A stretch of 11,991 bases of DNA, taken from NCBI GenBank assembly GCA_028697515.1, contig JAQVEY010000030.1, forward strand, positions 1-11,991. Direction: 5' to 3'. Positions 6,987 through 11,991 of the stretch are shown in pieces. Every line of letters begins with the position of its first letter. The first letter of the stretch is position 1. Source of the DNA: Bacteroidales bacterium (GTDB lineage: Bacteria; Bacteroidota; Bacteroidia; Bacteroidales; ML635J-15). The translations under genes were made by a program, and so were the position numbers. The notes under the pieces are model-generated. The model did not search any database. It had not been told where the DNA came from and saw nothing but the letters and a program-made list of their open reading frames with translations.

Positions 6987-7685
6987 TTAATACAATTTAA
7001 AATTAATTGGGACAACAAATGTAACAGGAACTGGCTTTCCTCTTTGTTTACCTGGTGTCCACTTGGGTAACATTTTTACAACTCTTAAAGCTTCTGCGTC
7101 AAGATAAGGGTCAACGCCTTTTGCAACTTGTACTTTTGTTACGGCTCCGTTTTTGTCAATTACAAACTGAATAAATACTCTACCCTGGATACCATTTTCT
7201 TTTGCAATTTCGGGATATTTAGTATTATCGGCAATAAATTTCATTAAAGCTGCGTCTCCACCAGGGAAAACAGGTTTATCTTCAACAACGGCAAAAGCAA
7301 TAGCTTCTACTTCCTCTTCAACTTCCTCCACATCAAAACTTTGAACTATATTAATATTTGTTTTGGTCTTTTCGTCGGACTCTGTATTAATATCAACATC
7401 TTTGACCTTAACATCGTCTTCAACAATAGTCAGCTCTTCTATAACAGTCTCTGGCTCCGGTTCTGGTGGTTCAACTTCTTCGGGAGGAGTTTCCTGCACA
7501 GTATTTTCAATTTCTTCTTCAAATACTTCATCTCCACTCAATCCGCCCAAATTCGATTCTGTCATTTCTTCTGTTGTCCATTCAAAAGCAACAAGGCATA
7601 TTGCCAATGACACTACCAAACCAATCAATAAGAAATTAAATTTATTTTTTTCTAAATTGACCTTATCAGACTTTTTTACTTGCAT
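6987..7685 (-). CDS. tonB: energy transducer TonB
   Basis: TonB transmits the proton-motive force from an inner-membrane ExbB/ExbD motor to outer-membrane TonB-dependent transporters. From this start the protein is 232 residues. It has a short cytoplasmic tail MQVKKSDKVNLEK, one transmembrane helix (about 18-35), a periplasmic spacer (36-145) with ETPPEEVEPPEPEPE at about 65-79, and a TonB C-terminal domain (about 148-232) with YPEIAKENGIQGRVFIQFVIDKNG and KWTPGKQRGKPVPV. A frame open to 7730 would add 15 residues. I chose Met at 7685 because MxVKKSxKxxLEK is the usual N-terminus in Bacteroidota TonB, and because a promoter match at 7706-7736 places the upstream ATG outside the transcript. 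The spacer is unusually acidic and lacks Lys-Pro repeats. No exbB/exbD lies nearby. Confidence 0.93.
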   Translation of the reverse strand: MQVKKSDKVNLEKNKFNFLLIGLVVSLAICLVAFEWTTEEMTESNLGGLSGDEVFEEEIENTVQETPPEEVEPPEPEPETVIEELTIVEDDVKVKDVDINTESDEKTKTNINIVQSFDVEEVEEEVEAIAFAVVEDKPVFPGGDAALMKFIADNTKYPEIAKENGIQGRVFIQFVIDKNGAVTKVQVAKGVDPYLDAEALRVVKMLPKWTPGKQRGKPVPVTFVVPINFKLY

Positions 7686-7705
7686 AGCTTTAAATTTTAA
7701 GTTCG

Positions 7706-7736
7706 TAAAATTAGTATTTTTATTAATCACTACAAA
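7706..7736 (-). promoter_or_regulatory. candidate promoter for tonB
   Basis: On the minus strand TTTG (7733-7736) is followed after 19 nt by TAATTTTA (7706-7713). This is one mismatch from TAnnTTTG with correct Bacteroidota spacing. It places the transcription start near 7700, which supports translation from the ATG at 7685 and not from the one at 7730. Confidence 0.5.
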
Positions 7737-7927
7737 AAAATAATCTATTTTTTCGCGTAATTGATGCTTTCTATATAGTTAATCCATAAATTATTTTACA
7801 ATTCTTTATCAAAAACGAAATATTTTTAAAATTGTTGCATTTTAAGGTCTATTTCAAAGAATACATTACTAGTTTCAGTAATTTCAGAAATATTTCTTCA
7901 ATTATTAATCATTTATAAATAAAATAT
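7737..7927 (+). other. AT-rich divergent intergenic region, no gene seen
   Basis: Most of the 303-nt gap between tonB and rpsP. It is very AT-rich with stops in all frames. The only local pattern I see is a short direct repeat of TTTCAG (7873-7878 and 7882-7887). I find no RNA gene or convincing hairpin in it. Confidence 0.5.
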
Positions 7928-7935
7928 TATCTTTG
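7928..7935 (+). promoter_or_regulatory. -7 element of the rpsP promoter
   Basis: TATCTTTG followed by CAG is an exact TAnnTTTG match, 53 nt before the rpsP start. The -33 region is AT-rich without a clear TTTG, but the -7 element is as good as any in this window. Confidence 0.7.
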
Positions 7936-7940
7936 CAGCC

Positions 7941-7955
7941 CGGTTCGAGAAACCG
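7941..7955 (+). other. small hairpin at the 5' end of the rpsP leader
   Basis: CGGTT (7941-7945) pairs with AACCG (7951-7955) around the loop CGAGA, the only GC-rich patch in an otherwise AT-rich 5' leader. It falls at or just after the expected transcription start. It could stabilise the mRNA 5' end or be a binding site for ribosomal-protein autoregulation; neither is shown. Confidence 0.5.
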
Positions 7956-7988
7956 AGAATAAGTTAAATAACTAAAAAAGTAATTATT

Positions 7989-8618
7989 ATGGCAGTTAAA
8001 TTAAGACTAGCAAGACACGGACGCAAAAGTATCCCTTTTTATTACATTGTTGCTACCGACTCTCGCACACCACGTGATGGTAAGTTTATTGAAAGAATTG
8101 GATCTTACAATCCAACCACAAATCCGGCTACAATTGAGCTGAATTTTGACAAAGCATTAACTTGGTTAATGACAGGTGCTCAACCAACTGAAACCGTTAG
8201 AAGAATTTTATCTTACAAAGGTGTTTTAATGAAAAAACACTTACTTGACGGTGTTAGAAAAGGAGCTTTTGACGAAGCTGAAGCTGACAAGCGTTATGTT
8301 GCTTGGGAAAAGACTAAAATATCAAAGATTAGTGAAAAAATCAAAGGTCTTGACGACAGTAGAATTAAAGATGAAAAAGCCAAACTCGAAGCTGAAAAAT
8401 TAATAAAAGAACAAAGAGCAGAGGCTATTGCAAAAAAATATGCTGATGCAGCAAAGACTCAAGCTGAAGAAGCTAGCTCTGAAGATGTTCAGGAAGAAGT
8501 AGCTGCAGAAGAGACTACTGTTGTTGCAGAGGCAGCTGCAGAGACTTCAGCAGAAATAACTGAAGAAGTTGTTGAAGAAGTTAAAACTGACGACGAAGCA
8601 GAAAGTACTGAAAAATAA
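7989..8618 (+). CDS. rpsP: 30S ribosomal protein S16 with long acidic C-terminal extension
   Basis: Residues 1-80 are a standard S16 ([21 protein letters not shown], then [18 protein letters not shown] at 25-42), a primary 16S rRNA-binding protein needed for 30S assembly. S16 is usually 80-90 residues; this one is 209. Residues 81-160 are charged and helical with Lys/Glu/Ala repeats ([24 protein letters not shown], about 128-151), suggesting a coiled coil or single helix. Residues 160-209 are an acidic Glu/Ala/Val tail that looks disordered. Extended S16 is common in Bacteroidota, so I read this as natural and not as a fusion error. Its stop overlaps the rimM start by one base (TAATG), so the two are coupled. 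Confidence 0.97.
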   Translation: MAVKLRLARHGRKSIPFYYIVATDSRTPRDGKFIERIGSYNPTTNPATIELNFDKALTWLMTGAQPTETVRRILSYKGVLMKKHLLDGVRKGAFDEAEADKRYVAWEKTKISKISEKIKGLDDSRIKDEKAKLEAEKLIKEQRAEAIAKKYADAAKTQAEEASSEDVQEEVAAEETTVVAEAAAETSAEITEEVVEEVKTDDEAESTEK

Positions 8619-9151
8619 TGTTCTTTGGAAAAGATGAATTGATTCTTGTTGCACATGTTCTAAAAACACATGGTCTAACTGGGAATTTATTTTTATCAAT
8701 TCATGACGATTTTTCAAACAGTATAATCAAAGAAAATAAACCGGTATTTCTTTTTAAAGAAGGAATACCGGTTCCTTTTTCCCTAGAATCGGTTAAATCC
8801 TCCGGAAACAACCTAATTGTAAAATTCAGACATATTAATAATATTGAAAAAGCAAATAATTTCATTGGTTGTGAGGTTTATGTTTTGTCCGAAATAATTA
8901 ATGATAACACTGAAGATGATTTTTCATTTGAATTTGATGGATTTTCTGTTTTTGATAAACAATATGGATTCATAGGTAATGTTAAAAATTTTGACATGAT
9001 TCCCGGTAATCCAATATTTGAAACTGAATTAAATGGAAAAACTATAATAATTCCTTATTCAGAAGACATTATATCTAAAGTTGACGAATTTAGAAGAGAA
9101 ATTTATATTAATGCCCCTGAAGGACTGATTGAAATATACCTCAATTCATAA
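8618..9151 (+). CDS. rimM: ribosome maturation factor RimM
   Basis: RimM binds S19 in the 30S head and assists late maturation of 16S rRNA. The N-terminal RimM barrel carries VAHVLKTHGLTGNL (11-24), a version of the conserved GxxGLxG motif. A PRC-barrel domain follows at about 100-177, with GNPIFE and IIIPYSEDII (143-152), then EIYINAPEGLIEI at the end. 177 residues is typical. It overlaps rpsP by one base, matching the widespread rpsP-rimM pairing, but trmD and rplS, which often follow in other phyla, are absent. The start codon is set by the overlap and by the distance to the GLTG motif. Confidence 0.94.
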   Translation: MFFGKDELILVAHVLKTHGLTGNLFLSIHDDFSNSIIKENKPVFLFKEGIPVPFSLESVKSSGNNLIVKFRHINNIEKANNFIGCEVYVLSEIINDNTEDDFSFEFDGFSVFDKQYGFIGNVKNFDMIPGNPIFETELNGKTIIIPYSEDIISKVDEFRREIYINAPEGLIEIYLNS

Positions 9152-9161
9152 TAAAACCTTT

Positions 9162-9187
9162 ACTTACATAAAAAAATAAGTTTTTTT
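9162..9187 (+). terminator. probable weak intrinsic terminator after rimM
   Basis: ACTTA (9162-9166) can pair with TAAGT (9177-9181) around an A-rich loop, followed by six further T residues (9182-9187). The stem is short and AT-rich, so strength is doubtful, but it lies 10 nt past the rimM stop with a new promoter beyond it. Confidence 0.45.
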
Positions 9188-9194
9188 CCTTAAA

Positions 9195-9209
9195 ATTACT
9201 ATTAGTAAT
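9195..9209. repeat. 15-bp palindrome upstream of the sigma-factor promoter
   Basis: ATTACT (9195-9200) and AGTAAT (9204-9209) are a perfect inverted repeat with a 3-nt centre ATT. It sits 11 nt before the TATCTTTG element and so covers the expected -33 region. No T-tract follows, so a dyad operator is more likely than a terminator. Confidence 0.5.
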
Positions 9210-9220
9210 GCATTTCTAAA

Positions 9221-9228
9221 TATCTTTG
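9221..9228 (+). promoter_or_regulatory. -7 element of the sigma factor operon
   Basis: TATCTTTG is an exact TAnnTTTG match, 52 nt before the sigma-factor ATG. The usual -33 TTTG is missing; the palindrome at 9195-9209 occupies that place. This suggests housekeeping-type recognition that may depend on, or be blocked by, another factor. Confidence 0.6.
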
Positions 9229-9280
9229 TTATAATTATGCAACCATTATTTTTATTATAATGTCTGTAATGTAATTAAGA

Positions 9281-9844
9281 ATGCCTGACTTACTCGAAAT
9301 AATTGCCGGCTGTAAGAAAATGGAGAAAAAAGCACAGCGATGTCTGTATGACAGATACGCAGCTTTGTTTCTTGGTATTGCTTATAGATACAGTAAGTCT
9401 AAAGAAGATGCTGAAGACATTTTGCAGGATGCATTTGTAAAAATCCTGACAAGAATTGATCAATACAGCGAAACAGGTTCTTTTGAAGGTTGGATGAAAA
9501 AAATATTGGTTAATACAGCCATTAGTCATTATAGAGTCTCGCAAAAGCATGACTATCATAAGGACTTTGACGATATTGTTGAAACTAATATTGAAGATTA
9601 TGAAATAGATAGCAATGAATTTACACGTGAAGAATTGCTTCACAGCATTAATGAATTGCCACAGGGTTTCAAAATAATCTTTAACCTTTACGCGATTGAA
9701 GGGTATAAACATCGCGAAATTGCAGAAATGCTCGAAATAAATATTGGGACATCAAAATCTCAATACAGTAGAGCAAGAGCATATTTGCAAATTAGATTAA
9801 ATGAATTAAAAAAAGAAAAAAAGCTTATTACAGATGAGCAGTAA
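9281..9844 (+). CDS. ECF-type RNA polymerase sigma-70 family factor (Das-like)
   Basis: A 187-residue two-domain sigma factor. Region 2 spans about 18-88: LYDRYAALFLGIAYRYSKSKEDAEDILQDAF includes the DAEDILQD core-binding motif at 43-50, and SFEGWMKKILVNTAISHYR at 67-85 covers -10 recognition. Region 4 spans about 116-176: ELPQGFKIIFNLYAIEGYKHREIAEMLEINIGTSKSQYSRAR is the helix-turn-helix for the -35 element. Region 3 is absent and the linker (about 90-115) is acidic, as in ECF factors. Its 3' end overlaps the next gene by 11 nt, a gene I read as its anti-sigma partner. By analogy with Das factors in Bacteroides thetaiotaomicron it probably responds to the outer-membrane state; that role is inferred from the neighbour. 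The regulon is unknown. Confidence 0.93.
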   Translation: MPDLLEIIAGCKKMEKKAQRCLYDRYAALFLGIAYRYSKSKEDAEDILQDAFVKILTRIDQYSETGSFEGWMKKILVNTAISHYRVSQKHDYHKDFDDIVETNIEDYEIDSNEFTREELLHSINELPQGFKIIFNLYAIEGYKHREIAEMLEINIGTSKSQYSRARAYLQIRLNELKKEKKLITDEQ

Positions 9845-11528
9845 TAAAAATATTGAAGATCTTTTCCGGTCGGAACTTGGCGATTTTAAAGTTAATCCCT
9901 CGGACAAAGTATGGTCAGGCATAAATAAACGTATGTGTGTTCCTCGCTTCAATGCTATATATAGAAATGCTTTTAGCGCATTTAAACTATCCCCTTCTGA
10001 TCATGTTTGGCGTAGAGTAGCTGCTTTTGTTTGGTTAAACAAATTTATCCACTTTACACCTTTTAGTTTTAATATTTATTACCTCGGTATAATAATAACT
10101 GCAGTAGTCGGAACAGTTATTACAGTTAATAATAATCCTAACTTAAACTTTGTCCACTTCGACCCTAATACAAAAACTGTAGAAATAGTCGATGATTCAA
10201 ACAGTCTTTTTAATATCCCAGACCCTACAGATTATATCAATTCTCAAATTGCAGAAAACAATTCAGATGCTGATAAAGAAACTGCTATTATTTACGATAA
10301 GCTTGACGCCGACCCAGATTTTAATGTCGAAAAAGAAATTATTTTGCCCATTAATGAAAATACAAATAATCTAAATACTGAAACAAACATAGTTATACAA
10401 AATCAAGAGCAGAATAATATTATAAGTCAAAACAATTACATCAATACCGAGAATCTTACAACAAATGAAGTTGATAATAAAATACCAGAGCTTAGTGATC
10501 TCGTAAATATTCCTGTGGAACAAATAGTTGAAAAAGAAAGTTCTATAAAAGTAGATATAAAAACTGAAAGAGAACTTTTACCGACAAGACTACTCTTAAA
10601 TAAAATACAATACTTAAAATATCGTCCTGATTGGTCAGAATTTGCAGATTTAAAGCTTTCCGAAATACCATACCTAAATCCGATTGTCTATGACACTTTG
10701 GGTTATAATCATGCTGGCGATCCAATAATTGTCGAAAAATCATGGTTTACAATAGATTTATTCTATTCACCATATTTACATAGCTATTCTAACAAATTAC
10801 TTAATACCGAATTAGAACAGAACTATAGTTTTTATTCATCTAACAATAAACCGATTTACTCATATAGTGCAGGGGTCGGACTGTCTTTTAATTATAAAAG
10901 ATTAAGGATAGAATCTGGTTTTTCACATATGCAAATGCGCGAAAACCTTAACCAAACTGTAAAAATATATGATACAATTACTAATTATCAATATAATTAT
11001 TTCGAAAATCATAGCTGGAATTATGATACGACAATGATACTTGACCTTAACGAGTATCTTGCTGGGAATATTGTTTATATAGAGTATGTTGATTCGTGCA
11101 TGTTTTATTATACCGACTCTGTTATGACAGAATATCTTGATTCTGTACAGATTGACAAATTAATGCAGGCCGAAAATGCTTATCATATAGTTGACATACC
11201 TGTTATTGTAGGATATGAATTTAATTATAATAATTTTTCAATAACACCAAAAGCTGGTATAATTACAAGTTATCTGACAAAACGTACGGGTACAGCATAT
11301 AATATTATGGCAGGCGAAATAGTTAATGCTAATGATTTACCTTCGAGCAAATTACTTTTTAATTATTATGCAGGTATTAATTTACAATATAGAATATCGA
11401 AGAATTTAGCAATTTTTATTGAACCTCATATAAGATCTGATATTAATTCCTTGTACAAAAACTCTTATGCCATAAATGAGAAAAGTATGAAATATGGGGT
11501 GAAAACAGGTATCAGTTTTAAGTTCTGA
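9834..11528 (+). CDS. dual membrane-spanning anti-sigma factor-like protein (Dma-like) with C-terminal outer-membrane beta-barrel
   Basis: 564 residues in four parts. (1) Residues 1-70 lack a signal peptide and hold two copies of a short motif: LGDFKVNPSDKVWSGI (15-30) and FSAFKLSPSDHVWRRV (47-62); the core is F-K-x-x-PSD-x-VW. (2) A single hydrophobic helix at about 81-98 (YYLGIIITAVVGTVITV). (3) An Asn/Glu/Asp/Thr-rich linker, about 99-303, low in hydrophobics. (4) A region from W304 of alternating polar/aromatic strands (WFTIDLFYSPYL, YSYSAGVGLSFNYKRLRIESGF) ending in the terminal Phe expected of outer-membrane barrels (GVKTGISFKF). The polypeptide therefore seems anchored in both membranes. 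This matches the Dma proteins reported in B. thetaiotaomicron, which hold a sigma partner (Das) and affect vesiculation. Overlap with an ECF sigma gene upstream (11 nt) and with the next gene (1 nt) supports this. The anti-sigma activity is inferred. Confidence 0.85.
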   Translation: MSSNKNIEDLFRSELGDFKVNPSDKVWSGINKRMCVPRFNAIYRNAFSAFKLSPSDHVWRRVAAFVWLNKFIHFTPFSFNIYYLGIIITAVVGTVITVNNNPNLNFVHFDPNTKTVEIVDDSNSLFNIPDPTDYINSQIAENNSDADKETAIIYDKLDADPDFNVEKEIILPINENTNNLNTETNIVIQNQEQNNIISQNNYINTENLTTNEVDNKIPELSDLVNIPVEQIVEKESSIKVDIKTERELLPTRLLLNKIQYLKYRPDWSEFADLKLSEIPYLNPIVYDTLGYNHAGDPIIVEKSWFTIDLFYSPYLHSYSNKLLNTELEQNYSFYSSNNKPIYSYSAGVGLSFNYKRLRIESGFSHMQMRENLNQTVKIYDTITNYQYNYFENHSWNYDTTMILDLNEYLAGNIVYIEYVDSCMFYYTDSVMTEYLDSVQIDKLMQAENAYHIVDIPVIVGYEFNYNNFSITPKAGIITSYLTKRTGTAYNIMAGEIVNANDLPSSKLLFNYYAGINLQYRISKNLAIFIEPHIRSDINSLYKNSYAINEKSMKYGVKTGISFKF

Positions 11529-11991
11529 TGAAAAAACACTTCCTAAATATAGTTTTTGCACTTCTCCTGACTTTAAACTCATCATTTTTATTTGCAGTAT
11601 GCAATGCAAATTATAACTATCACGAAACAAGTCCATTATATGTGGAGTTTCTAAACTTTTCAGTTAGCTATAATGAAGGAACGGTTCATTATTATTGGGA
11701 TTTTGGAGATGGTAGTACAAGCTATCAAGAAAACCCAATACATATTTATGATGCCCCTGGTATTTATGAAGCATCTCTTACCGTAATAACTACAGAGCTT
11801 TGTTTTTCGTCTAAAACCAAAAACTTATATATTGGAATACCTCCAAGCTCTCCATACTGCTATCTTGATATAGAATTTACTACTTCTAATGCCACGGCCC
11901 CCGATTACAATAACGGAACCGCTTCAGTTTTTGGATATTCTGATATTCCCTGTTGCTACCAAGCCTTCTGGAGTAATGGTGCAGAAGGAGA
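11528..11991 (+). CDS. secreted PKD-domain protein with SprB-repeat-like segment (partial, 3' end beyond window)
   Basis: An open frame of 154 codons runs to the window edge, starting at the ATG inside TGATGA that overlaps the previous stop by one base. Residues 1-23 form a signal peptide (MKKH, then FLNIVFALLLTL, then SSFLFA). A PKD domain follows at about 33-103: HYYWDFGDGSTSYQENPIHIYDAPGIYEASLTV contains the classic WDFGDG and Y-x-x-PG-x-Y signatures. Residues 129-154 (NGTASVFGY, then FWSNGAEG) resemble the G-A-x-V/GG/PY-x-WSNG pattern of SprB repeats in gliding adhesins, except for a Cys pair at 142-143 in the usual GGxxPY place. Such proteins are commonly type IX secretion cargo, but the C-terminal sorting domain, if any, lies outside. 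A lipobox is not convincing at FAVC (22-25). Function unknown; a surface adhesin role is inferred. Confidence 0.88.
   Translation, partial: MKKHFLNIVFALLLTLNSSFLFAVCNANYNYHETSPLYVEFLNFSVSYNEGTVHYYWDFGDGSTSYQENPIHIYDAPGIYEASLTVITTELCFSSKTKNLYIGIPPSSPYCYLDIEFTTSNATAPDYNNGTASVFGYSDIPCCYQAFWSNGAEG

Noticed and set aside
7686..7730. 15-residue N-terminal extension of TonB
   Set aside because: The upstream ATG lies ahead of the likely -7 element, and the added residues (MINKNTNFTNLKFKA) do not look like a TonB N-terminus.
7341..7743. Two plus-strand open frames opposite tonB
   Set aside because: Their Ser/Thr-rich and Phe/Asn-rich low-complexity sequences mirror the Glu/Val/Pro-rich spacer of TonB on the other strand.
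9290..9712. 140-codon minus-strand frame inside the sigma factor gene
   Set aside because: Runs antisense to a well-conserved ECF sigma factor; composition fits a shadow and there is no domain signal.
11590..11604. Lipoprotein signal (FAVC) in the PKD protein
   Set aside because: Phe at -3 and Val at -1 relative to Cys25 do not fit a lipobox; an ordinary signal peptide fits better.
11406..11636. Minus-strand frame spanning the dma-like/PKD gene junction
   Set aside because: Lies opposite two strongly supported coupled genes and has no recognisable sequence.
1..11991. CRISPR array, insertion sequence, prophage or defence genes
   Set aside because: No regularly spaced repeats, transposase or terminal inverted repeats seen; gene content is chromosomal housekeeping plus one signalling operon.

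Overview
The window is AT-rich chromosomal DNA from a member of the Bacteroidota, most likely an environmental Bacteroidales-like lineage. Four things point there. Promoters follow the Bacteroidota -7 consensus TAnnTTTG instead of E. coli-type boxes. Ribosomal protein S16 carries a long acidic tail. Several proteins (aspartokinase, uracil phosphoribosyltransferase, a TonB with a PGGDAAL-type C-terminal domain) look like the Bacteroidota forms of their families. Finally, an ECF sigma factor is paired with a protein that appears to span both membranes. The phylum call is confident; anything finer is a guess.

Layout: a tRNA-Glu gene (minus) lies at the left edge, followed by yebC (minus). Divergent from yebC is metK (plus), whose leader carries what looks like a SAM-II riboswitch; metK ends in a strong intrinsic terminator. 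Next come an AI-2E-family membrane protein and an aspartokinase (plus) that overlap by 20 nt, then upp, hflX and a tonB-like gene, all on the minus strand. rpsP and rimM (plus) overlap by one base. The right end is a three-gene plus-strand operon with overlapping ends: an ECF sigma factor, a 564-residue protein with a cytoplasmic repeat domain, one transmembrane helix, a long Asn/Glu-rich linker and a C-terminal beta-barrel, and a secreted PKD-domain protein cut by the window end.

Most of the left 9 kb is housekeeping: translation (tRNA, YebC, HflX, S16, RimM), SAM synthesis, the aspartate family pathway, pyrimidine salvage and outer-membrane energisation. Feedback control of SAM synthesis by a SAM-sensing leader is the clearest regulatory logic.

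The most interesting part is the right-hand operon. The architecture matches the dual membrane-spanning anti-sigma factors (Dma) with their sigma partners (Das) described in Bacteroides thetaiotaomicron. Such a protein could pass information from the outer membrane to a cytoplasmic sigma factor in one polypeptide. Here a PKD/SprB-repeat-like secreted protein is fused to the pair by an overlapping start codon, which suggests a surface adhesin-like cargo linked to that signalling unit.
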